Source: Planctomycetota bacterium
GTDB taxonomy: Bacteria; Planctomycetota; Planctomycetia; Pirellulales; Pirellulaceae
DNA: 64,000 nucleotides
NCBI GenBank assembly: GCA_016872725.1
Contig: VGZC01000023.1
Coordinates: 16,504-80,503 of the forward strand
Direction of reading: 5' to 3'
Shown here one piece after another: positions 37,536-45,814 of this stretch; within the stretch, counting starts at the first letter, position 1; each line of letters opens with the position of its first letter. Position numbers and translations under genes: made by a program. The notes beneath the pieces were generated by a model. It was not told the DNA's origin. It saw only the letters and a list, made by a program, of their open reading frames with translations, and made no database searches.

Positions 37536-39470
37536 CTAACGACGCGTGGCCCCGCCCGAACGGGCCGTTTCCACCGGCTCGTCCCCGAAGAACCGCGTCA
37601 TGTCCTCGGCGGTCAGCTCGGTGTCCGGATCCTCGCACTTCACGACGGCGCGGAACCGGTGATTGCCCGCCGATTCCGCCTTCGCCACGATCCGCAACAC
37701 GACCTGCTGGCCGGCCTCGACACGCGGCAGATCGCGGAACAGCACCTGCCCCGGCACCAGTTCGGCGGGGGATCCTTCCGCGCGGATCGGTTCGACGCCA
37801 TCGGAAAACTGCCCGACGACATGGACGTTCTGCGCGGCCTTGGTGCCCCGATTCACGACGCGTATCTCGAAGACGACTTCCTCTCCGACCGTCTTCGGAC
37901 CCTGCGGATCATTGACCTGCAATTGGAGGTCTGCGAGCGCTTCGACCTTGGTCGGGCAGCTCGCGGTCGACGCGAGCTCCCCGGCCATGGTCGTGATGAC
38001 TTCGCATTGAAGATCGCCGGCTTTCTCAAACGCCACCTCGATCGCGACCTTGCGCGCGTCGTTCGGCGCGATCTCCTTGACCTTCCACGCGAGGCGGCCG
38101 GCCGTTTCGGACGCGTTCTCGACACCCCCGACATATCGCGAGCCGGCGGGCAACTTCACCGAAACTTCCACATCGGACGCCGACGCATTGCCCGTGTTCT
38201 GGATCGCCACTTCGTAAGTTCCCGTCGATCCGGCGAATTTGAGTCCGGGCCCGCGGATCTCGACGGCGAGTTCGGCGCGGCGCACGAGCACCGTGCGAGC
38301 CGCCTCGTCGCGCAGACCATCGCCGTGGGCCGTCGCCTTGATTTCGAGCGATCCGGATTCCCGCGCCACCAGCTCCATGCGGATCTGCTCCCGCGCGCCG
38401 GCCGCGAGCGTGCCGATGCGCCGCGCTTGGCCGTTGCCGCCGGTCGACACGTCGAGGCTGACGTTTTCCGCGGGACCCGTTCCGGGATTGCTGACCGTGA
38501 TCGTGTAGATCTGCCGCGTTCCGTACAGAATGTCCTCAGGCCCGCCGACTTGCACGTCGAGCGCGGGCTTCAAGACGGGGATCGAGGCGGTCAATTCGGG
38601 CGAACGCATCGTCCATGTGACCGAAATTCCCGCCGGTTGATCCGAATTGGCCGTGATCTGGAGCTCAAGCTGCTCGCGAGCTCCGCCCGCGAGCGCCGGA
38701 ATCCGCCACTCGATCGAACCGCCCGTCGGCGCCGCGCCGCGCGCTTCACCGGCCGACGCCGCCATGCCGTCCACGGCGACATGCCCCGGTACGGCGACTG
38801 CCACAACGACTTCTCCCGCGCTTTCCGTCGATTCGTTCACCGCCGCGATCCGATACGCCGCCGGCTTGCCGAATGAAATGGCCGCCGGGCCGACGACCTC
38901 AACACGCACCCGCGCCGATTGCCCGCGAAGCGACAGGGACTCGGCGACCGACCCGGGAGCCGGACCGCTCGGCGCGATCCCACGCGGCGCGATCGGACGA
39001 GCCGCCGGTTTCCGAGCCGTTTCCGCCGGCGCCGGAGACGACAGGGCCGGTTCGGCGACCGGTTCCATCGAAGGGCGTCGCGATGACCCGGCATCGCGCG
39101 CGCCTTGTTCCTTGTCGCTTCGATCCGCATCGCGTTCCGCGGCCGTTTCCGGGCCTCCATCCGATGCCGTCGACTCGGGTTCGACCGAACGCCGTTTCAA
39201 TACCGACTTCAATCCGTCTCCCGACGCGGCTCGGCTCTCTTCATCGTCCGTCGGATCGACGGCGCCCGCCGGACTCGTCAATCGATCGTCGATGCGACGC
39301 TCCGTTCCCTTCGCCTCCGCGCTCCGCCAGCGACTCGGCACTCCACCGTCGCGAGGAAGTACGGGCGCCTGCAGCACGGGCACCTGAGCGGGGCGCTCCT
39401 GAGCTCCGACAATCCCCAGGACGGCCGCGAGTCCCAACCCGGCCACGACAATGATAAGACGGCGTGACAT
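37536..39470 (-). CDS. Exported protein with DUF11-type repeats
   Basis: 644 aa from ATG 39470 (GGGGAG 5 nt upstream); the frame also opens at 39515 but the signal peptide (RRLIIVVAGLGLAAVLGIVG) begins at 39470. Residues about 20-170 are a low-complexity Glu/Arg/Ser/Pro-rich stretch. Then four to five Ig-like repeats of about 115 residues follow, each with 'tGTYEVAIQNTGNASASDVEVSVKLP'-type strands (for example ISFGKPAAYRIAAVNESTE, YGTRQIYTITVSNPGTGPA, VGEEVVFEIRVVNRGTKAA). The DUF11/CARDB pattern points to a cell-surface or S-layer-linked protein; the ligand is unknown. Confidence 0.8.
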   Translation of the reverse strand: MSRRLIIVVAGLGLAAVLGIVGAQERPAQVPVLQAPVLPRDGGVPSRWRSAEAKGTERRIDDRLTSPAGAVDPTDDEESRAASGDGLKSVLKRRSVEPESTASDGGPETAAERDADRSDKEQGARDAGSSRRPSMEPVAEPALSSPAPAETARKPAARPIAPRGIAPSGPAPGSVAESLSLRGQSARVRVEVVGPAAISFGKPAAYRIAAVNESTESAGEVVVAVAVPGHVAVDGMAASAGEARGAAPTGGSIEWRIPALAGGAREQLELQITANSDQPAGISVTWTMRSPELTASIPVLKPALDVQVGGPEDILYGTRQIYTITVSNPGTGPAENVSLDVSTGGNGQARRIGTLAAGAREQIRMELVARESGSLEIKATAHGDGLRDEAARTVLVRRAELAVEIRGPGLKFAGSTGTYEVAIQNTGNASASDVEVSVKLPAGSRYVGGVENASETAGRLAWKVKEIAPNDARKVAIEVAFEKAGDLQCEVITTMAGELASTASCPTKVEALADLQLQVNDPQGPKTVGEEVVFEIRVVNRGTKAAQNVHVVGQFSDGVEPIRAEGSPAELVPGQVLFRDLPRVEAGQQVVLRIVAKAESAGNHRFRAVVKCEDPDTELTAEDMTRFFGDEPVETARSGGATRR

Positions 39471-39558
39471 GGCTCTCCCCATGCGCAACGATCGAAAGAC
39501 CCCGAGTCGTTGCAAGCTTATCGGTCGCGCAGATCGGGAATAATTAGCCGTCTTTTCC

Positions 39559-39576
39559 TGTTTATCCGACTAAACA
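39559..39576. promoter_or_regulatory. Inverted repeat upstream of the DUF11 gene
   Basis: TGTTTA (39559-39564) and TAAACA (39571-39576) around 6 nt, in an AT-rich patch 90 bp upstream of the start codon. A run of TCATTCGTG-type repeats follows at 39684-39711. Confidence 0.3.
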
Positions 39577-39702
39577 AGATAGGCAAGACAGGCACCGCCT
39601 CGGCCGCGGAGTGGCCGGCTTATGCATGGAACCGGAATGCGGATGGCCTGACGACGCTTCTTCCCCCCTGCCATGAGTGGATCGTCATTCGTGCGATTCG
39701 TG

Positions 39703-40788
39703 TCATTCGTGGTCGATCCGTTCGTGCGGCACTAGGGGGCCGGGCGAAAGGCCGTCGGATTCGTGGCGCGTGATCCGGAACCCCAAGTCCTCGATCATCC
39801 GATGGTCGGCGTCGGGGGATTGCCCTTTGGTCGTCAGATAATCGCCGACGAAGATCGAATTGGCGGCGTAGAGGCCGAGCGGCTGAAGGCTGCGCAGATG
39901 AACCTCTCGGCCGCCGGCGATGCGCAGTTCGCTCCGCGGATTCGTGAAACGGAACATGGCCAGCGCGCGCAGGCAGCGCTGGGGAGTTAGCGCGCGGTGC
40001 TCGGAGAACCGCGTGCCCTCGATCGGGATCAGGAAATTCACGGGAATCGACTCGACGCGCATCGCGCGAAGCTCAAGCGCCATGGCGACCATATCCTCGG
40101 ACCGTTCGCCCATCCCCACGATGCCTCCGCTGCACAGTTCCAGACCCGCCTCGCGGACCACCCGCATCGTTCGGAGCCGATCCGAAAACGTGTGCGTCGT
40201 GCAAATCGACTCGTGGTATCGTTCGCCCGTGTTCAAGTTGTGATTCACGCGATCAACGCCGCACGCTTTGAGCCGAGCGGCTTGGACCGGGTCGAGCAAG
40301 CCAAGACACGCGCAGATACGGAGAGGGAAGCGGTTCTTGATTTCGGGAACGACGGCCTCGATCATCTCCAATTCGCGATCTCGAGGTGATCGGCCGGAGA
40401 TCACCATGCAATAGGTCTTGGCTTTCCGATCGTGCGCGGCGCGGGCTCCCTCGAGCAACTCCTCGCGACTCAGCATCGGATAACGGGGAATCTCGGCCTC
40501 GGAGATCCGGGACTGCGAGCAGTAGTGGCAGTCCTCCGAACAGATGCCGCTCTTGGCATTGACAAGAAAATAGAGCTGCACTCCCGTCCCGAAATGGGCG
40601 CGGCGGATCCGAAAGGCGGCGGCAAGCAAATCGAGCAGTTCCTCGTCGGATGAATCGAGAATCGCGAGCGCCTCGTCGCGCGACGCTTCGTGTCCGGCAA
40701 GAACGCGATCGGCGAGCGTTCGCCATCGAGCGGCATCGGAAGACGGCGGCGCCGCCGCGTCGAATTCGGAAACCGAAGCCATACCCAT
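39703..40788 (-). CDS. bioB: Biotin synthase
   Basis: 361 aa from ATG 40788 (GAGG just upstream). A radical-SAM enzyme that inserts sulfur into dethiobiotin. The cluster-binding motif C-SED-C-HY-C is intact, and YNLDTG-like HNLNTGERYHESI, CSGGIVGMGE and VNFLIPIEGT match the BioB family, as does the conserved (G)RE at IAGGREVHLR. It is 62 bp downstream of the beta-propeller gene on the same strand. No other biotin gene is present in the window. Confidence 0.95.
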   Translation of the reverse strand: MGMASVSEFDAAAPPSSDAARWRTLADRVLAGHEASRDEALAILDSSDEELLDLLAAAFRIRRAHFGTGVQLYFLVNAKSGICSEDCHYCSQSRISEAEIPRYPMLSREELLEGARAAHDRKAKTYCMVISGRSPRDRELEMIEAVVPEIKNRFPLRICACLGLLDPVQAARLKACGVDRVNHNLNTGERYHESICTTHTFSDRLRTMRVVREAGLELCSGGIVGMGERSEDMVAMALELRAMRVESIPVNFLIPIEGTRFSEHRALTPQRCLRALAMFRFTNPRSELRIAGGREVHLRSLQPLGLYAANSIFVGDYLTTKGQSPDADHRMIEDLGFRITRHESDGLSPGPLVPHERIDHE

Positions 40789-40850
40789 GCGAGCCTCGCG
40801 GGAATCGGGAATCGCGCGCGTCGAGGGGACGCGCGGCTCTTGATGTCGAC

Positions 40851-41888
40851 CTACCATTCGATCCTGAGCAGTCGTCCGGCGGGAGGCGATCCCTCGGCGG
40901 CCGCCCCCAGTTCCGTAACGTACAGCGTTCCAGCCGGATCGAAAACCAGGGCGGTCGGCCGCGTCAGCCCGATGATCTTCTTGGCGGCCGAGCCGGACTT
41001 GTCGTCGGCCTTCGCGACGATTTCGTAAAGGCCCCCCCGCGCCGGATCGGCCGACGCGAAATCGACGGCGAGCAGTTTGCCGCGTCGAGGATTATCGGCG
41101 ACGGGAGGGAAGTAGGCGAGCCCCACGATGTCGCGGAGTTCGGTCGTGAACGACGCTTCGAGCTTTCCCGACTTCGCGTGGAAGAACGCGAGCAAGCTGT
41201 CGGTCATGTCGCCCCGTTCGCCCGCTTGCCCGACGACCAAGTTGCCGTGCCCGTCGATCGTCAATCCGGCGGGCCCTGCGGCGGGGAGAGCATCCTTCGT
41301 CGCGAGGAACCGGGCGAACGGACCGAAACTGCCGTCCTCCTTGAGTTCGCATTTCCCGATCCAACCCTTCGCGAGGTCTTTGCGTCCGACCGCGAATACG
41401 GCCGTGGGATTCGCGGCGAGACAAGCGAAGTCGCCTTCTCCGGCCGCGTTGTCGATCGGCCCGAGCGTGAACCCGCCCCGCATCGCGTCCGCGGCGATCG
41501 CCGATCCATCGGCCGGAAGATCAAATACCCGGAGTTGATCCTCGCCGGCCGGTCTCCCGCCTTCGCCGACGATCAGCACGTTCTTGCCGGTGAAGGCGAG
41601 TCCCAGCGGGCCGACCGGAAAACCGAACGCATCGGGGCCTTCCGCATCGGGAGCGACGGGGAAGCCCGTAATCACATCGGCGGCCTTGCCATCGGCCCCG
41701 ACTCGAATCACTTTTCCCGCGCCGCTCTCCGAAAGGAACACGGTCCCCGTTTCCGGCTGAACGGCCAACGACATCGGCGCCGCGAGCCCTTCGAGGATCG
41801 GCACGATCTTGGGCTCATCCGCGATCGCGTTTCCCACCACGACCGCGGCGAAGCCCAGCAAGACAACTCGACCGATCGACTTGCGCAT
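40851..41888 (-). CDS. Exported NHL/SGL-like beta-propeller protein
   Basis: 345 aa from ATG 41888. The signal peptide is MRKSIGRVVLLGFAAVVVGNAIA. Repeated strands of the type 'G.vlvvgeg' (NVLIVGEGGRPAGED, LTIDGHGNLVVGQAGERG, ALVFDPAGTLYVTELG) make a six-bladed propeller similar to NHL and glucose-dehydrogenase-like (SGL) folds, but no catalytic residue set is clear. The last 20 residues (PPAGRLLRIEW) are typical of closing strands. It is followed closely by bioB, probably as a read-through unit without a known functional link. Confidence 0.75.
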   Translation of the reverse strand: MRKSIGRVVLLGFAAVVVGNAIADEPKIVPILEGLAAPMSLAVQPETGTVFLSESGAGKVIRVGADGKAADVITGFPVAPDAEGPDAFGFPVGPLGLAFTGKNVLIVGEGGRPAGEDQLRVFDLPADGSAIAADAMRGGFTLGPIDNAAGEGDFACLAANPTAVFAVGRKDLAKGWIGKCELKEDGSFGPFARFLATKDALPAAGPAGLTIDGHGNLVVGQAGERGDMTDSLLAFFHAKSGKLEASFTTELRDIVGLAYFPPVADNPRRGKLLAVDFASADPARGGLYEIVAKADDKSGSAAKKIIGLTRPTALVFDPAGTLYVTELGAAAEGSPPAGRLLRIEW

Positions 41889-41998
41889 GACCGTTCCCTC
41901 CATCCCGCGCCGCGGCGGACATGGCCGTCGAGCCTTGCCGCGATGCGCTGTGTGCATCGTACGGTTTCCGCGCGGTGACCGCGAGGTCGCGTTCGCGG

Positions 41999-42601
41999 CT
42001 AGGTTCGAGCGAGTCGATCGGCGTGCCGCCGTTCGTACGCCTCGATGCGGGATTCGCTCCGCAGCGTTTGAGCAATCTCGTCCCGCCCGGTCAAGAGCGA
42101 CTGCCGAAGGGATTCGTCGACGGTGAACGCGATCGACAGCCCGGCAGCGTCGGTGATGCGGCACGCGTCCAGATCGACGGTCAGTTCATAGCGCCCCTTT
42201 CCCGCTCGACGAAACAGTTCGTCCATTGAAGATCCGTCGAGCACGATGGGGAGAACCCCGTTCTTGAAGCAGTTGTTATGAAAAATGTCGGCGAACGACG
42301 GCGCGATGACGCATCGGATGCCGTAGTTCTCGAGCGCCCAGACCGCGTGTTCGCGACTCGACCCGCATCCGAAATTGCGTCGAGCCAGCAGGACTCGGGC
42401 TCCTTGCGATTCGGGCCGGTTCAATTCGAAGTTCGGATCGGGCTCGCCGTCCTTCCCATACCGGCAGTCGAAGAACAAGTAGTCCTCGAATCCCGTCCGC
42501 TCGATCCGTTTCAGGAACTGCTTGGGGATGATCTGATCGGTGTCGACATCGGCCCGGTCCAAGGCGAGCACGGGACCGGTGATTTGCGTGAATGGCTGCA
42601 T
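41999..42601 (-). CDS. leuD: 3-isopropylmalate dehydratase small subunit
   Basis: 200 aa from ATG 42601. Leucine biosynthesis: with LeuC it converts 2-isopropylmalate to 3-isopropylmalate. The swivel-domain signature ARRNFGCGSSREHAVWALEN is present, and the DTDQIIPKQFLK and FFDCRYGKDG elements match the family. It starts 28 bp after leuC and completes the leuCD pair; leuA and leuB are not here. Confidence 0.95.
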   Translation of the reverse strand: MQPFTQITGPVLALDRADVDTDQIIPKQFLKRIERTGFEDYLFFDCRYGKDGEPDPNFELNRPESQGARVLLARRNFGCGSSREHAVWALENYGIRCVIAPSFADIFHNNCFKNGVLPIVLDGSSMDELFRRAGKGRYELTVDLDACRITDAAGLSIAFTVDESLRQSLLTGRDEIAQTLRSESRIEAYERRHADRLART

Positions 42602-42629
42602 GGTTCGCGCGTCTTTCAAGGGGTATCGC

Positions 42630-44039
42630 CTATCGGAATGGCCAACTTCGCACGTCGACAAAGCGGCCCGCGACGGCGGCCGCGGCGGCCATTGCGGGCG
42701 AAACGAGGTGCGTCCTGCCTTCCTTGCCTTGCCGTCCCTCGAAATTGCGGTTGCTCGTCGATGCGCACCGCTCACCCGGTTCGAGCTTATCGGGGTTCAT
42801 CGCGAGGCACATGCTGCAACCTGGTTCGCGCCAGGAAAAACCGGCGTCGAGGAAGATCTGATCGAGCCCCTCGCGCTCGGCCTGTTCCCGCACGAGGCCG
42901 CTTCCGGGAACGACCATCGCCTGAACTCGCCGCGAAACGCGGTGCCCCTTCGCGACGGCGGCCGCCTCCCGCAGGTCCTCGATCCGGCCGTTGGTGCACG
43001 AGCCGATGAACGCGCGATCGATCGAAACGTCGACCATCGGCGTTCCGGCCTCGAGCGCCATATATTCGATCGCCCGCTCGGCGGAACGGCGCTCGGCCGA
43101 GTCCTCGATCGCCCCCGGGTCGGGAACCCTTCCGTCGATCGGCACGACCTGACCTGGGTTCGTGCCCCAGGTGATCTGCGGAGAAATGTCGTCGGCATGA
43201 TAGGCGTGCGTCGCATCGTAGCGAGCGCCGGGATCGGACCGGAGCTCGCTCCAGCGCGCGGCGGCCGCGTCGAAGTCGCGCGGCGCGCGGGGCCGGTTTC
43301 GAAGGTAGGCGATCGTCGTGTCGTCCGGCGCGATCATCCCCGCGCGGGCACCCGCTTCGATCGACATGTTGCACACGGTCATCCGTTGCTCCATGGTCAA
43401 CCCGCGAATCGCCTCGCCCGTGTATTCGATCACGTGGCCCGCTCCGCCCGCCGTTCCGAGACGGCCGATGAGGAAGAGGATCAGGTCCTTCGCGGAGACG
43501 CCCGGCGCGAGCCTGCCGTCGACGCGGATCTCCATCGTCTTGGGCCGCAGTTGGAGCAGCGTCTGCGTCGCCAAGACGTGCTCGACTTCGCTCGTTCCGA
43601 TGCCGAATGCGAGAGCTCCAAACGCGCCATGCGTCGCCGTATGGCTGTCGCCGCAAACGATCGTCATGCCCGGAAGGGTCAATCCCTGCTCGGGGCCGAT
43701 GATATGCACGATTCCCTGACGCGGATCGTGAAGGTCGAAAAGGTCGATCCCGAAATCGCGGCAATGGTCGCGCAGCGTCTCAATCTGCCTGCGCGAAATC
43801 GGATCGGCGATCGGCAGATCGCGGTCGGACGTCGGAATGTTGTGGTCGGGAGTCGCGATCACGAGATCGGGCCGACGAACTCGGCGCCCATTGAGCCGCA
43901 GCCCCTCGAACGCCTGCGGGCTCGTCACTTCATGGACGAGATGCAGATCGACGTACAGCAGGGTCGGTCGCCCCGGCGCCTCGTCCACGATATGGTCGTC
44001 CCAAATCTTCTCAAACAGCGTTCTCGGGCGCGCGCTCAT
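42630..44039 (-). CDS. leuC: 3-isopropylmalate dehydratase large subunit
   Basis: 469 aa from ATG 44039. Aconitase-fold enzyme; the 4Fe-4S ligands are Cys in IGSCTNGR and the CxxC in [45 protein letters not shown] and the C-terminal RNFEGRQG are typical for LeuC. The 88 bases upstream of 44039 in the same frame are not used as the start because ATG 44039 has GAGG and the homologous N-terminus ([13 protein letters not shown]) begins there. Leucine is made in the cytoplasm. Confidence 0.96.
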   Translation of the reverse strand: MSARPRTLFEKIWDDHIVDEAPGRPTLLYVDLHLVHEVTSPQAFEGLRLNGRRVRRPDLVIATPDHNIPTSDRDLPIADPISRRQIETLRDHCRDFGIDLFDLHDPRQGIVHIIGPEQGLTLPGMTIVCGDSHTATHGAFGALAFGIGTSEVEHVLATQTLLQLRPKTMEIRVDGRLAPGVSAKDLILFLIGRLGTAGGAGHVIEYTGEAIRGLTMEQRMTVCNMSIEAGARAGMIAPDDTTIAYLRNRPRAPRDFDAAAARWSELRSDPGARYDATHAYHADDISPQITWGTNPGQVVPIDGRVPDPGAIEDSAERRSAERAIEYMALEAGTPMVDVSIDRAFIGSCTNGRIEDLREAAAVAKGHRVSRRVQAMVVPGSGLVREQAEREGLDQIFLDAGFSWREPGCSMCLAMNPDKLEPGERCASTSNRNFEGRQGKEGRTHLVSPAMAAAAAVAGRFVDVRSWPFR

Positions 44040-44176
44040 ACGAACCTCGAACCGGTTGAACCCGCCATCATCGCTCCGCCCCCCCCAGTCCGCCGCGAGC
44101 GCCGCCCCGCGGTTGAGCCAGTCCATCGGCCAAACCCGTCCGTCGGCCGCTGAAACCGGGCACTGGCGAGTCGTCG

Positions 44177-44204
44177 ATTATAAGAGACCTTCACCGGTTG
44201 AAAA
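44177..44204 (-). promoter_or_regulatory. Promoter candidate for leuCD
   Basis: On the minus strand, TTTTCA (44199-44204) and a perfect TATAAT (44177-44182) are 16 bp apart. It gives leuC a leader of about 130 nt. Confidence 0.45.
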
Positions 44205-44281
44205 GGCAACCCCCGCGCCCGTTCGCTTTGCGTCGGTCCACCGTTCTCGTCGCGCCCGCGGCGATTGCCCTGGGGATGAAA

Positions 44282-44334
44282 GACGGCAAGCAGGGTGCTT
44301 GCTCCACGGACGGCAAGCAGGATGCTCGCTCCAC
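44282..44334 (+). repeat. 27-bp tandem duplication with internal dyad
   Basis: GACGGCAAGCAGG(G/A)TGCT(T/C)GCTCCAC occurs twice (44282-44307 and 44309-44334). The first copy contains the inverted repeat GCAAGCA-GG-GTGCTTGC. Confidence 0.75.
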
Positions 44335-44360
44335 CACGCCCGCGACGATGCTCGGCATGC

Positions 44361-44440
44361 GTTGCTTTGGGGACGATCCCCCCTCGCCTCCGCCTTGCGA
44401 GCCTGGCGGCTCGCAAGGCTCGGCTTCGGGTTTCACGAGG
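44361..44440 (-). repeat. Dispersed hairpin repeat, copy C
   Basis: About 80 bp, closely similar to copy B (26500-26578). The stem is 11 bp: CCTTGCGAGCC (44393-44403) and GGCTCGCAAGG (44408-44418) with loop TGGC. It lies just after the epimerase gene's 3' end, between it and leuC. Confidence 0.75.
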
Positions 44441-44452
44441 TCGCTTCCGCCC

Positions 44453-45466
44453 TCACGTTACTGCATAGTAGTTCCGGTACCAGGCGACGAATCGCGCGAT
44501 GCCCTCGGAGATCGGCGTGGCGGGTCGGAACGCGACGTCGCGCGCCAGGTCGTCGATATCGGCGTACGTCGCCGGGACATCGCCCGCCTGCATGGGCAGG
44601 TAGTTGCGGACGGCCTTGCGGCCAAGGCACGTTTCGAGCGTTTCGATGAACGCCTCCAATTCGACCGGCTGGTGGTTTCCGATGTTGTAGACCCGGTACG
44701 GCGCGCGGCTCGTGCCCGGATCGGGCCTATCGCCCGACCAGTCCGGATTCGGCTGGGCGGGGTGGTCGGCGACGCGGACCACGCCTTCGGCGATGTCGTC
44801 GATGTACGTGAAATCGCGGCGCATTCGGCCATGGTTGAAGACGTCGATCGGCCGTCCGTCGAGGATCGCGCGCGTGAACAGGAACAAGGCCATATCGGGC
44901 CGCCCCCACGGCCCATAGACGGTGAAAAACCGCAGTCCGGTCGTCGGCAATCCGTACAAATGGCTGTAGGTATGGGCCATCAACTCGTTGGCCTTCTTCG
45001 TCGCGGCGTACAGGCTGAGCGGATGGTCCACATTGTCGTGGACCGAAAAGGGCATCCGCTGATTCGCGCCGTAGACCGAACTGGACGACGCGTACGCCAG
45101 ATGGCCGCATCCCGAATGGCGGCAGCCTTCAAGCATGTTCAGGAAGCCGACCAGGTTGCTGTCGACGTAGGCGTGTGGGTTCTGGATGGAATAGCGCACA
45201 CCCGCCTGCGCCGCGAGATGGATGACGGCGGGGAACCGCGTCGAGGCGAACAGATCGGCCATCGCCCGCCGGTCGGCGACGTCGGCTTCGATGAACCGAA
45301 ATCGATCGCGACCGATCAATTGGGCGAGTCGATCCCGCTTCAGGCGAACGTCGTAGTAGTCGTTCACGTTGTCGACGCCCAGGACGTGGTCGCCCCGATC
45401 GAGCAGGCGTTGGCTGACGTGGAATCCGATGAACCCCGCAGCGCCGGTCACAAGGTATTCGGACAT
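44453..45466 (-). CDS. NAD-dependent sugar epimerase, UDP-glucuronate 4-epimerase-like
   Basis: 337 aa. An extended SDR with the Rossmann motif TGAAGFIG near the N-terminus, DNVNDYYDVRLK (typical of UDP-glucuronate 4-epimerases), SSSSVYG, and the catalytic YxxxK in SLYAATKKANE. RFFTVYGPWGRPDMALFLFT is the substrate-loop signature of this class. It would supply UDP-galacturonate for the surface polysaccharide. It is the last gene of a minus-strand run after glmS and a small coiled-coil gene. UDP-glucose 4-epimerase is the alternative. Confidence 0.85.
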   Translation of the reverse strand: MSEYLVTGAAGFIGFHVSQRLLDRGDHVLGVDNVNDYYDVRLKRDRLAQLIGRDRFRFIEADVADRRAMADLFASTRFPAVIHLAAQAGVRYSIQNPHAYVDSNLVGFLNMLEGCRHSGCGHLAYASSSSVYGANQRMPFSVHDNVDHPLSLYAATKKANELMAHTYSHLYGLPTTGLRFFTVYGPWGRPDMALFLFTRAILDGRPIDVFNHGRMRRDFTYIDDIAEGVVRVADHPAQPNPDWSGDRPDPGTSRAPYRVYNIGNHQPVELEAFIETLETCLGRKAVRNYLPMQAGDVPATYADIDDLARDVAFRPATPISEGIARFVAWYRNYYAVT

Positions 45467-45548
45467 CGAACCGGTTTCCCCCCTGGATGCCGGAGCGGTT
45501 CCGCGGCGCGCGTCGTCCGCGCGCTTCGGCGCCGCTCGATGCGTCCGA

Positions 45549-45761
45549 TCACGCGGCTCGGCGCCGCGCGAACCGATCGTTCATATTCTCGGAATCGACC
45601 GGCGCGACGGCCATGATGCTGACCTTCGTCCGTTCGAGTTCTTCGACGCGTCGCGCCAATTCCATGACCAGTCCGACCAGTTCCTGTCCGGCGGGCTCTC
45701 CGATCTGCACGGCGATCGCCTTTCGTGTGGTGGCGCTCAGCTTCAATTGCGGTCCCGGCAT
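45549..45761 (-). CDS. Small coiled-coil protein of unknown function
   Basis: 70 aa from ATG 45761, with AAAGGAG 8 nt upstream. The central part (LVGLVMELARRVEELERTKV) is a heptad-like helix; the N-terminus is LKLSATTRKAIAVQIGEPAG. It sits between glmS and the epimerase with gaps of 53 and 82 bp, so it may be cotranscribed. I do not recognise it. Confidence 0.55.
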   Translation of the reverse strand: MPGPQLKLSATTRKAIAVQIGEPAGQELVGLVMELARRVEELERTKVSIMAVAPVDSENMNDRFARRRAA

Positions 45762-45814
45762 ACGAGCGACTCCTTTCGACTTCGTGATCGAAAAACACGC
45801 CTCGATCCGCGGCG

